Below are positions 55,608 to 63,141 of a stretch of 64,000 nt of DNA, piece after piece (position 1 is the first letter of the stretch; each line of letters opens with the position of its first letter). Made by a program: the position numbers and the translations under genes. The notes under the pieces are model-generated. The model did not search any database, was not told where the DNA came from, and saw nothing but the letters and a program-made list of their open reading frames with translations. Origin of the DNA: Fervidobacterium sp. (GTDB lineage Bacteria > Thermotogota > Thermotogae > Thermotogales > Fervidobacteriaceae); assembly GCA_026419195.1 (NCBI GenBank), contig JANZZV010000003.1:1-64000 (forward strand). Reading direction: 5' to 3'.

Positions 55608-55877
55608 ATGGCAAGAGATATTACAGTGAGAACGGTTATGGCTGTCTTGGTTGACAAAAGAGAACAAGCCGCTGTTGAAGTACAAAAACTTTTAACAGAG
55701 TATGGTTGTTATATAAAAACAAGGCTTGGTCTTCATGAAGGTGCAGGTCAATATTGTTCGCCAGTTGGTTTAATTATACTAGAGCTTGTTGACGATGAAA
55801 CAAAGCATGATGAGCTTTGCCAAAAGTTAAACCAAATTGATGGTGTAACGGCCAAGTACATGAAACTTGAGCTGTGA
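55608..55877 (+). CDS. Small ACT-like protein, TM1266-related
   Basis: An 89-residue protein that looks like the iron-only hydrogenase system regulator family (TM1266/TIGR03959): VMAVLVDKREQAAVEVQKLL, then GCYIKTRLGLHE, LIILELV and a final IDGVTAKYMKLEL. The fold is predicted as a ferredoxin-like ACT or NikR C-terminal type. It differs from the canonical copy at 58788 by a longer central loop with the Cys of GQYCSP. AAAGGAGGTG precedes ATG at 55608. It is convergent to hydE, with its own promoter and terminator. Function is not established. Confidence 0.65.
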   Translation: MARDITVRTVMAVLVDKREQAAVEVQKLLTEYGCYIKTRLGLHEGAGQYCSPVGLIILELVDDETKHDELCQKLNQIDGVTAKYMKLEL

Positions 55878-55923
55878 ACAAATGATCTATTAAAATTTTC
55901 AAAGACAACGTATGATAACAAAA

Positions 55924-55956
55924 TGGTCAGCGGTACGCTGACCACTTATTTTTATT
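55924..55956. terminator. Terminator between the TM1266-like gene and hydE
   Basis: Stem TGGTCAGCG/CGCTGACCA with a 3-base loop, then CTTATTTTTATT on the plus strand. Confidence 0.85.
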
Positions 55957-56986
55957 ATACCATATTGGAAATGTATCCAGATTTTCGATAGCCGTAACCT
56001 TCCCCTACTTTTAAACCTAAACCTTTTATCATTGTCCTTGTGCACTCAACACACGCAGTGTCTTTTTCAAACAAACATATTTTTCCCGGGTAAAGTGAAT
56101 AATTGGGTCTGTAAGGATTCGGTGTTAAATTCGGCATTATTACATTGGCGCCGTATTTCAAACCGAGCTGCCTTCCAAATGGATTTATAGAACCAAGTGC
56201 TGTTGTGGCAGGTATATTAGCAGTTGGTATTATTATCCTTGCAAGTGCAATCATCTTAAGTGTTGTATACAAATCACCGCCACCTTGATTTGCTAAGGGT
56301 GTATCGGGATTAGGTATAAACGGTCCTATACCTATCATATCTGCATCAAGTTCTTTTAAAAAAGCAAGATCGAGCGCCAGATCGTAATATGTCTGACCAG
56401 GAAGACCAACCATACAGCCTGCACCAGTTTCGTAACCAAGGCGTTTCAATTCAAAAAGATGTGCTTTTCTGCTTTCAAATGAATCACCAGGGTGCAGCTT
56501 AGCATAAAGTGATTTAGAAGCCGTTTCATGACGCATTAGATATCTATCAGCTCCAAATTCTTTCCAGATTCTATACTCTTCAAAAGTACGTTCTCCTATA
56601 CTCAAAGTTATTGCAACGTCCAATTTCTTTATTTCGGTTATCAAAGTATTTATCATTTCTGTTGTGTAATACGGATCTTCCCCTGATTGAAGGACAATAG
56701 TTTTAATACCAAGCCTTGCAATAAGTTTTGCCCTTTCTATAATTTCCTCCAGGCTCATCCGGTAACGAACAAGATTCTTATTCTCTGATCTAAGACCACA
56801 GTACAGACAACGTTGAGAACAATAATTAGAAAATTCAATAATAGCTCTTAAGTGGACTTCTTCACCAACATATTTTTTTCTTATCTCGTCAGCTTTCTGA
56901 AATATTTCTTCGTTGTGTTTATTTGTACTAAGCAGATAGGTAATATAGTCTAAATTCACGCTTTGAATTTTTTCAAGCTCTATCAT
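55955..56986 (-). CDS. hydE: [FeFe]-hydrogenase maturase HydE
   Basis: A 343-residue radical SAM enzyme for building the H-cluster 2Fe subsite. The cluster motif is NYCSQRCLYCGLR, followed by VLQSGEDPYY and MVGLPGQTYYDLALDL. The C-terminal segment LGLKYGANVIMPNLTPN is typical. Cysteines near the C terminus (KDTACVECTR) may bind a second cluster. It is the last gene of the TM1266-hydG-unknown-hydE set. hydF and the hydrogenase structural genes are not in the window. Confidence 0.94.
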   Translation of the reverse strand: MIELEKIQSVNLDYITYLLSTNKHNEEIFQKADEIRKKYVGEEVHLRAIIEFSNYCSQRCLYCGLRSENKNLVRYRMSLEEIIERAKLIARLGIKTIVLQSGEDPYYTTEMINTLITEIKKLDVAITLSIGERTFEEYRIWKEFGADRYLMRHETASKSLYAKLHPGDSFESRKAHLFELKRLGYETGAGCMVGLPGQTYYDLALDLAFLKELDADMIGIGPFIPNPDTPLANQGGGDLYTTLKMIALARIIIPTANIPATTALGSINPFGRQLGLKYGANVIMPNLTPNPYRPNYSLYPGKICLFEKDTACVECTRTMIKGLGLKVGEGYGYRKSGYISNMV

Positions 56987-57000
56987 ACAACCACCTCAGG

Positions 57001-57249
57001 TTATTTTTTTAAGTAGTAAGTAATGAAGTTAGAAATCTCTGTCAGTACTTCGGAACCTTTTAATTCCTTTTGTGAAAAAACAACATATTTATCATCCTCG
57101 TAAACTATAAAGCCTTCTGTGTAACTTTCTTGTCCAGCTCTTGCTATACAAGATAATCTCTTACCTATTTTTTCACAGATCCAAACTTTTGTGTTGAATC
57201 TTTCGGCAATCGGGGAGAGTAATTTACTGAGTTTTTCAAAATCTGACAT
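57001..57249 (-). CDS. Unknown small protein between hydG and hydE (TM1268 position)
   Basis: An 82-residue protein I do not recognise by domain. It reads VWICEKIGKRLSCIARAG in the middle and FIVYEDDKYVVFSQ, suggesting a small alpha/beta or GAF-like half domain. Two Cys are present. It overlaps the hydG stop by 14 bases and ends 14 bases before hydE, so it is translated with them. Thermotoga has a gene in the same place. ATG at 57249 has GGTGAG upstream. Confidence 0.65.
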   Translation of the reverse strand: MSDFEKLSKLLSPIAERFNTKVWICEKIGKRLSCIARAGQESYTEGFIVYEDDKYVVFSQKELKGSEVLTEISNFITYYLKK

Positions 57250-58645
57250 CGCGCTCACCACGTTCAATTCTTTCAAGGTACTTAATCACGAGTTCTTTAT
57301 TGTTAATCTTTTCGATTTCTTCTTGGATTAGCTTGTTACCAAGTGTTTTCGTTTGCTCTGAAGCATAGTCATTTAAGTATTCTTTTAGCGTAAATAGTGC
57401 ATTCGGAGTACAGAACCTTTTAACAAAACCAGGAATAGCAAATTCCATAAAGTGTTCACCCGTTCGTCCCATTCTGTAGCAAGCAGTACAGAATGATGGT
57501 ATATAACCTTCTTGGAGTAAATCATATATAACTTCTTCAAGCGACCGATTATCCCCGAGTATAAATTGACTTTTTCTGATCTTTTCTGGATCACTTTGTG
57601 AATAAGAGCCTATACCTATACTCGAACCACCATCTATTTGTGAAACTCCCATCTTAAGTACTTCTTTTCTAAGATGCGCTGGTTCTCGTGCTGTGAGGAT
57701 CATACCAGTGTACGGTACAGCCAGTCTTATTATTGCAACTAATTTCTTGAAATCATCATCACTGACCTTAGCTGGTGGATTATAACTTAATTCACTACCA
57801 AGTGCTGGTTCAATCCTCGGGAACGATATCGTGTGGGGGCCCACACCAAATCGCTCTTCTAAATGAATTGTATGATAAATTAGTCCCATGACCTCATATT
57901 TCCAATTATATAAACCGAAGAGTGCGCCTATACCAACATCGTCTATACCAGCAAGCATCGCTCTGTCAAGACCGTATAACCGCCAAGCATAATTTGACTT
58001 TGGTCCTCTTGGGTGTAATTTTTTATACGTTGGTTGATGGTAAGTTTCTTGGAAAATTTGAAACGTTCCGATACCAGCTTCCTTTATGATCTTGTAACCT
58101 TCCACTGTTTGTGGAGCAGCATTCACATTTACTCTTCTTATCTCACCATTTCCAACTTTTGTATCGTAAATTATTCTTATAGTTTCCGCAATAAACTCCG
58201 GACTATATCTTGGATGTTCACCATAGACAACTATCAAACGTTTGTGTCCTTTCGACACAAGTGCTTCTACTTCTCTTCTTAGTTCTTCAAATGTTAGTGT
58301 CTTTCTATAAACTTCTGAGTTTGAATTTCTGAAACCACAGTATACACAGTCGTTAACACAATCGTTCCCTATGTAAAGTGGTGCAAAAAGTACTATCCTG
58401 TTACCGTATATCCTCTCTTTCAACGTTCTTGCCGCATGAAAAATCTCTTCAAGTAGCTTTTCGTCTTCAACATTAAGAAGTGTCGCAACTTCATCGGGTT
58501 CCAGCCTATTTTTGTTGAGAGACTTTTCAAGAATTTCCCTGACTTTCACTTTATCAGGCGATTTCGTAACTTCGAGTAACTCAAATATCTCTGCCTCTGG
58601 AATAAATGTTTTTTCATTGTCTATTTCTTTTGTGAACACATACAT
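57236..58645 (-). CDS. hydG: [FeFe]-hydrogenase maturase HydG
   Basis: A 469-residue radical SAM tyrosine lyase that makes the CO and CN ligands of the H-cluster. The SAM cluster motif is CVNDCVYCGFRNSN. The C-terminal cluster site is CTACYRMGR with a third Cys in VKRFCTPNA, as in HydG and unlike ThiH. ATG at 58645 follows GAAGGAGG by 7 bases. It is followed by the small unknown gene and hydE. A 142-base gap with no clear hairpin separates it from the TM1266-type gene. Confidence 0.95.
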   Translation of the reverse strand: MYVFTKEIDNEKTFIPEAEIFELLEVTKSPDKVKVREILEKSLNKNRLEPDEVATLLNVEDEKLLEEIFHAARTLKERIYGNRIVLFAPLYIGNDCVNDCVYCGFRNSNSEVYRKTLTFEELRREVEALVSKGHKRLIVVYGEHPRYSPEFIAETIRIIYDTKVGNGEIRRVNVNAAPQTVEGYKIIKEAGIGTFQIFQETYHQPTYKKLHPRGPKSNYAWRLYGLDRAMLAGIDDVGIGALFGLYNWKYEVMGLIYHTIHLEERFGVGPHTISFPRIEPALGSELSYNPPAKVSDDDFKKLVAIIRLAVPYTGMILTAREPAHLRKEVLKMGVSQIDGGSSIGIGSYSQSDPEKIRKSQFILGDNRSLEEVIYDLLQEGYIPSFCTACYRMGRTGEHFMEFAIPGFVKRFCTPNALFTLKEYLNDYASEQTKTLGNKLIQEEIEKINNKELVIKYLERIERGERDVRF

Positions 58646-58787
58646 AAAAATACCTCCTTCATTTAATAAAATCATGTCTGTAGATTAGATAAGATAAAAG
58701 AGCCTTTAATAATTATTAATTTCAGTTCATTGATCGAGTTAAAATCTTTATCAAGCAAAGAAACAAAAATATAACAAACATCTTTGA

Positions 58788-59033
58788 TCAATTCACCGCT
58801 ATACTTTTAACTTTTACTCCTTTTATATTTCCAAGTTTTCCCGTGAATGAACCAATAATATCATTCGTCGCTTTTACTATTAAAAAAACAATCGCTATAT
58901 TTTCATCTGGAACTGGATATCCAACCCTCAATCTAATAATCTCCGAATACTGATGTAATAATTCATTGACCTTTGAATACGCATTTTCCCTGTCGGTAAC
59001 TATGATATCGATGGTGTAGTACCTTTCTCCCAC
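58788..59033 (-). CDS. TM1266-type putative hydrogenase system regulator
   Basis: An 81-residue ACT-like protein of the TIGR03959 family found beside HydE and HydG genes: YTIDIIVTDRENAYSKVNELL, IIRLRVGYP, IAIVFLIVKA and GVKVKSIAVN. The start is GTG, with GGAGGG 6 bases before it. It is the first gene after the leader with alternative hairpins (59060-59154), so it might sense a metabolite and act on its own operon, which is inference. Confidence 0.85.
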   Translation of the reverse strand: MGERYYTIDIIVTDRENAYSKVNELLHQYSEIIRLRVGYPVPDENIAIVFLIVKATNDIIGSFTGKLGNIKGVKVKSIAVN

Positions 59034-59058
59034 ATTAATCCCTCCATTATCCTTATGA

Positions 59059-59136
59059 TCAAAAAATTAAATCCCCTTCCCTTGTGTACCAAGGAAAGGG
59101 GATAATTTTAGAAAGAAAACAAAAATTCGCACTCAA
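59059..59136 (-). CDS. Possible 25-codon leader peptide in the attenuator
   Basis: A TTG-started frame preceded by AAGGAAAGGGGAG, which lies within segment A of the leader. It reads through B and C and ends with TGA just at the end of the T-run. It includes one Cys, one Trp and one Tyr. The support is position only, and the frame may be chance. Confidence 0.2.
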   Translation of the reverse strand: MSANFCFLSKIIPFPWYTREGDLIF

Positions 59137-59154
59137 CTCTCCCCTTTCCTTGGT
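59060..59154 (-). promoter_or_regulatory. Attenuator-like leader of the hydrogenase maturation operon
   Basis: In minus-strand order, segment A is ACCAAGGAAAGGGGA (59154-59140). After 37 bases comes segment B, TCCCCTTTCCTTGGT (59102-59088), a perfect 15-bp complement of A. Segment C, CAAGGGAAGGGG (59084-59073), pairs with B over 12 bp (one G-U) and is followed by ATTTAATTTTTTG (59072-59060). B:C is thus a terminator and A:B excludes it. The distance to the GTG start is 26 bases. The signal is unknown: no T-box, TPP or cobalamin core is visible. Confidence 0.7.
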
Positions 59155-59195
59155 GTCAGAAATGATTCCTCCACCTCAGAAAGATGTGTAATCCG

Positions 59196-59244
59196 ATTAT
59201 ATGAGAAAATATTCACATGCTTTCGTATCTATTTTACTACGAAA
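59196..59244 (-). promoter_or_regulatory. Promoter and operator-like dyad of the hydrogenase maturation operon
   Basis: The minus strand has a perfect TATAAT (59196-59201) but a poor -35 (GAAAGC, 59219-59224). A dyad TTTCGTA-N10-TACGAAA (59221-59244) covers the -35 position, which suggests a bound activator or repressor. The leader from about 59189 to the GTG is about 155 bases. Confidence 0.5.
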
Positions 59245-59280
59245 TATAAAAAAATCTACAGTCAAATATTTGAAAATGTC

Positions 59281-59300
59281 AAAACTTATCATCAATTATC
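59281..59300 (+). repeat. Short direct repeat
   Basis: TTATCATCAA occurs twice in tandem around 59286-59305, upstream of the decayed DUF3782 gene and the divergent hydrogenase promoter. Confidence 0.35.
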
Positions 59301-59349
59301 ATCAAATAAATGAAAAATATTTTAGCTATCTCAATGTTCATCTTTGTGC

Positions 59350-59355
59350 TATAAT
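59350..59355 (+). promoter_or_regulatory. Extended -10 before the decayed gene
   Basis: TGCTATAAT: TGn directly before a perfect TATAAT, 26 bases before the pseudogene ATG. The -35 is poor. Confidence 0.4.
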
Positions 59356-59380
59356 ATGTAAAAAACTCAACTGAGAGAGA

Positions 59381-60068
59381 ATGTCTAAATGGCAATCTTG
59401 ATTGAAAAAGTTAACCACTTTGACGAAATAACAAAAAATTTAGCTTATGCGTAGTTGAAAACAAAAGCAGAACTTCAAAAATTCAAAAATGAGATGAATA
59501 CACTCAAAGATGAATGACAACTTTATGAAAGCTCCAAAGATGAAATGAGCGGGTTCAAAGACTGATGTAAGAATACAACATAAAAAGACTCATGAAAGGT
59601 GAGAAAACTCTGGGGTGACTTGAAAAAAATATGAACACCTGTTGAAAATATATTCGCTCCATCAATTGACATCGTAATTGAGAAGTACTTTAAAGTAAAG
59701 CTTGATGATGTTAGTATGAATAGATTGATTAGCAAAGGTCAAGATACACTCAAGATAGATATTCTTGGTGTATCCCATGAAACAAAGAAAGCTTTTGTTT
59801 GGAGGTAAAAGAAGGTCCTGATCGTGTTGAATACGTAGAAAGATCCCAAGAAAGTCTATCTAGACTCAAAGAATCCTTACCATCCTTGGAGAATTATGAG
59901 ATAGTAGGTATTTACGCAAGTTTAGACATGAGGGACTTTACGACTATCCAGCTTAACAATCGGGGAATTTATGCATTGATAATTCAAGCAGATATGTTTG
60001 AGATCCCAAATTCGATTAGTTTCGGTAAGGTTAAGAAACTAAAGCGGTGGAGTTCCACATCGTTTTAG
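59381..60068 (+). pseudogene. Decayed DUF3782/PD-(D/E)XK nuclease-like gene
   Basis: Translation of this stretch gives clear but broken similarity to DUF3782-type coiled-coil nucleases. A helical part with KAELQKFKNEMNTLKDE is followed by KLWGDLKK, then TPVENIFAPSIDIVIEKYF, then KIDILGVSHETKKAF. After a one-base frameshift near 59800 the frame continues EVKEGPDRVEYVERSQESL through a final IYALIIQADMFEIP. The D of KIDIL and the E-x-K of EVKEG are the PD-(D/E)XK residues. At least four in-frame TGA and one TAA break the first half, so no full product can be made. It lies beside the hydrogenase region and the flg operon. Confidence 0.75.
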
Positions 60069-60129
60069 TTTTAATAAGCAAATTCACTCGCGAGGTGCAG
60101 AGTTATTATATCCTTTGGTGGTGATTCTT

Positions 60130-61074
60130 ATGCAAAAGAAGATTTTAACCCTTTCATTTTTCTTATTCGTCAATCTGCTATTCGCGGCTTTTGTAACATT
60201 CAAATCAGAAGTTTCTGTCTTTCCAGGTCCTGTGTTTATGAAGGATGTGATCGAAGAGACAGATATCGATACACCTACTCTCGAAAAAATTATTGTTGCT
60301 TATGTCTCAAGTAATTCAAAGTTGTCTTTAAATAAGAAGTATCTATTAAACTTATTGAAGCGTCATGTCGGGATTGTTGATACAAAACCTGATGATTTGC
60401 CAATTGTTATAATAGCAAGTAAACAAACAGTTGAAAGCAGCAAAAGCGATAGCAAGTACAATATTGTAACAAAAGATAAGGTTAACAGTATTGTGTTGCT
60501 TGAGTTGTACAAGAACTATCCCTCTGATACACAATTCAATTTAAAATGGCAATCAGGGAGTATTGTTGAACATGATGATTATGTTATTTCTATTCAAATT
60601 TCAAATAGAGCTTCACCTTTTGTACGAATAACATTACGAAGATCGGGTAAAGTAGTGGGTTATCTGACATTTCAGTACGAAGCTATACTTCTTAGGAAAG
60701 TTGCAGTCGCAAAAAGAAAGATAGAAAAGGAAGAAATTATAGGTGTAAATGATGTTGAATTTACAGTGATTAATGTGTACTCTATAGCCAAAATTCCAGT
60801 TTTGCCAGAAGATTTACCGGCTTTATCCGATAAGATTTTTCAAAAAGGCGAAATACTTGATGGTAAATACCTAAAAGATGTTCCTATAGTTGTCAAAGGG
60901 CAAATTTTAAAAGCTGTTAGTAATGTTGGCGGTGTGACTGTCTCAACCTTAGTACAATCTCTGGAGCATGGTTATGTTGGAAATGTTATAAGTGTAAAAA
61001 ACCTCGATAGTGGAAAGATTTTAAGGGGTACTGTACAAGAAGATGGAACAATAATTGTTTTGGAGGTGAAGTAG
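60130..61074 (+). CDS. flgA: Flagellar P-ring assembly chaperone FlgA
   Basis: A 314-residue exported protein: the signal peptide MQKKILTLSFFLFVNLLFAA is followed by a long N-terminal part and the SAF-type C-terminal domain. AVAKRKIEKEEIIGVNDVEF, then GQILKAVSNVGGVTVSTLVQ and GNVISVKNLDSGKILRGTV near the end are typical of FlgA. ATG at 60130 has GGTGGTGA upstream. It is the first gene of flgA-flgH-flgI-flgJ; the next gene starts immediately after its stop. Confidence 0.88.
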   Translation: MQKKILTLSFFLFVNLLFAAFVTFKSEVSVFPGPVFMKDVIEETDIDTPTLEKIIVAYVSSNSKLSLNKKYLLNLLKRHVGIVDTKPDDLPIVIIASKQTVESSKSDSKYNIVTKDKVNSIVLLELYKNYPSDTQFNLKWQSGSIVEHDDYVISIQISNRASPFVRITLRRSGKVVGYLTFQYEAILLRKVAVAKRKIEKEEIIGVNDVEFTVINVYSIAKIPVLPEDLPALSDKIFQKGEILDGKYLKDVPIVVKGQILKAVSNVGGVTVSTLVQSLEHGYVGNVISVKNLDSGKILRGTVQEDGTIIVLEVK

Positions 61075-61671
61075 TTGACTAGGAATGTTTTAGTTTTTTT
61101 ATTCTTCGTGACTTTTACAATATTGTTCTCCTCTTCGCTTTATACAACATCTTCAAATAATCAATTCAAAAATTTGCTTGGAGAGTATAAAGCAACAAGA
61201 GTTGGTGATGCAATTACTATTGTGGTGTTTGAATCTCCACGGATTTCTACCTCATCTCAGGTCAATTCTCTCACAAATGCATTTATAAATGCTATAAACA
61301 CTGGTACGAAACTTGTTGGACTCGACTTGAGTAAATATCTTCCAGCAAATCCTTCTCCAAATGACAAAAGGGATAATAAAAGTCAAGCCAATGCTGTAGT
61401 TCAATTGACAGCTGTTGTAAAACAAGTTGATGAGAGCGGTAAAATGTTTGTCGAAGGACGAAAACAGATAAAAGTAGGTAACGACTTAAGGGAAATAATC
61501 GTAACAGGTTGGGTGCATCCTCAGGCAATTAAACCAGGAAATATTGTAAATTCCACAGATTTGATAAACGCACAGATATGGGAAAACGGTAAGTTGGTTT
61601 TTCAAGATGATCCTCAACAAAGTACTTGGCTTGGATTGTTACTCTCAGCGATAGCCAGCTTCTTCAAATAA
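61075..61671 (+). CDS. flgH: Flagellar L-ring protein FlgH
   Basis: A 198-residue exported protein forming the outer-membrane ring of the flagellar base. The N terminus VLVFLFFVTFTILFSSSLY is a signal peptide, with no lipobox Cys, although FlgH is a lipoprotein in proteobacteria. Family blocks are YKATRVGDAITIVVFESP, FVEGRKQIKVGNDLREIIVTGWVHP and NSTDLINAQI. The start is TTG with GGAGGTG upstream, directly after the flgA stop. Confidence 0.92.
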   Translation: MTRNVLVFLFFVTFTILFSSSLYTTSSNNQFKNLLGEYKATRVGDAITIVVFESPRISTSSQVNSLTNAFINAINTGTKLVGLDLSKYLPANPSPNDKRDNKSQANAVVQLTAVVKQVDESGKMFVEGRKQIKVGNDLREIIVTGWVHPQAIKPGNIVNSTDLINAQIWENGKLVFQDDPQQSTWLGLLLSAIASFFK

Positions 61672-61703
61672 ATTTAATAAAAAATGTGTTGGGAGTGATA
61701 CAA

Positions 61704-62708
61704 GTGAAAAAAAGAATGCTTGTTTTGGCATCTTTGATTTTAATGTTTTTACTTCCTTCATTATCACTTTCAGTAAATGTTAGAATCAAAGATTTTGCCA
61801 AATTTAGAGGTGCTCGAGATAATCAGCTATTTGGAATTGGTCTTGTTGTTGGTTTGAATGGTACGGGTGACAGTGGGACGTTGAATTCAACATTACTTGC
61901 AAACATGATTAAAAACTTTGGGATAAACGTTAATCCCAACGATTTGAAGACACGTAATGCTGCCCTTGTTATGGTAGTTGCAGATATTCCAGCTTTTTAT
62001 AAACCGGGAATGAGATTGGATGTTGAGATAGCAAGTATAAACGATGCAAAGAGTCTTAGAAATGGAATATTGCTACAAACGCCTCTTTATGGAGCAGATG
62101 GAAATGTATACGCCGTAGCTCAGGGACCTATCTCTGTGGGTGGCGAAGACGCGAAAGGTAGCGTTAATTTACAAAAAAGGTTTCCCGTTGTCGGCTATAT
62201 ACCAAATGGAGCCATTATTGAACGTGAAATACCATTTACAATAGTTGATTCTAACTCAGTAACTATATTAATTAACCGACCGGATTTTACGGTGGCAGCC
62301 AGGACTGCTTTGGCGATAAACACCAAGTTTGGGACCAACATCGCTAAAGCAATAGATAGTTCAAGTGTCAAAGTTGCTATACCAAAAACCTTTCTGGAAG
62401 ATGTAATTTCATTCTTAGCATTACTTGAGGAGATAGAAGTTCCAATGGATGTAGCTGCTCAGGTAGTTATAAATGAAAGAACAGGAACAGTTGTTTTCGG
62501 AGGAGATGTAATCATATCTGACTTTGTGTTGTCCTATGGCAACTTTGTTATCACTATTGTAAACGGAAAAATAGAGGATAAAAAAGCAACAATAGGCAAT
62601 TTAATAACTGCTTTGAAATCTCTCGGTGCTACTCCTCAAGACATAATAGCAATCGTACAAGAACTTCATAAAGCTGGTGTGATATTTGCACAGCTGAAAA
62701 TAATGTAA
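61704..62708 (+). CDS. flgI: Flagellar P-ring protein FlgI
   Basis: A 334-residue exported protein that forms the peptidoglycan ring of the flagellar base. After the signal peptide, VRIKDFAKFRGARDNQLFGIGLVVGLNGTGD is the standard FlgI start. NVNPNDLKTRNAALVMVVADIP and GTVVFGGDVIISDFVLSYGN follow. GTG at 61704 has GGGAG upstream; an earlier in-frame start inside flgH is not supported. Confidence 0.94.
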   Translation: MKKRMLVLASLILMFLLPSLSLSVNVRIKDFAKFRGARDNQLFGIGLVVGLNGTGDSGTLNSTLLANMIKNFGINVNPNDLKTRNAALVMVVADIPAFYKPGMRLDVEIASINDAKSLRNGILLQTPLYGADGNVYAVAQGPISVGGEDAKGSVNLQKRFPVVGYIPNGAIIEREIPFTIVDSNSVTILINRPDFTVAARTALAINTKFGTNIAKAIDSSSVKVAIPKTFLEDVISFLALLEEIEVPMDVAAQVVINERTGTVVFGGDVIISDFVLSYGNFVITIVNGKIEDKKATIGNLITALKSLGATPQDIIAIVQELHKAGVIFAQLKIM

Positions 62709-62733
62709 AAGCGGAGATGTGGAGACGGAAAAC

Positions 62734-63141
62734 ATGGACTTAAGAATTAATTCTCAACAGTCTTTTAAAATAAATAACAACATTACGAAAATCATAGATC
62801 CAAAGTCCGAAGAGTACCAAAAGCAGCTTCGAAAAGTCTCGGAAGAATTTGCCGCTTGGTACATATACGAGGTTTTCAAAAAGATGTACAACACCGTTCA
62901 AAAAAGTGGCTTAATCCAAGAAAGTTTTGGAGAACGCTGGTTTCGGGAAATGTTACTTCAACAATACGCCCTTAAATCAGCGAAAACGGACTTGAAAGAT
63001 CTATCTGAGATGATTTACAAAGCGTTAGGTGGCAAATTGAATGTGGAAGATATCCATTCAGCAAAAAATTCAGTAAATAGAAATGAAAATCTTAAATTAC
63101 TGAATCTTTTCATTCTTCAAAATCAAAAATCTGGAGAGTGA
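62734..63141 (+). CDS. flgJ: FlgJ-type rod-binding protein
   Basis: A 135-residue protein with the rod-binding domain only, AAWYIYEVFKKMYNTVQ and GERWFREMLLQQYALKSAK (residues about 45-95), and no muramidase domain. It probably caps the growing rod. ATG at 62734 is preferred; GTG at 62719 also has a nearby GGAG. Its 3' end overlaps the convergent clamp-like gene by 45 bases. Confidence 0.82.
   Translation: MDLRINSQQSFKINNNITKIIDPKSEEYQKQLRKVSEEFAAWYIYEVFKKMYNTVQKSGLIQESFGERWFREMLLQQYALKSAKTDLKDLSEMIYKALGGKLNVEDIHSAKNSVNRNENLKLLNLFILQNQKSGE

Noticed and set aside
59060-59154. T-box or TPP riboswitch in the hydrogenase leader
   Set aside because: No T-box core sequence and no thi-box motif is present; only competing hairpins can be supported.
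59381-60068. Reading TGA as an amino acid in the DUF3782 gene
   Set aside because: There is also a TAA and a frameshift, and other genes in the window end with TGA, so decay is the simpler view.
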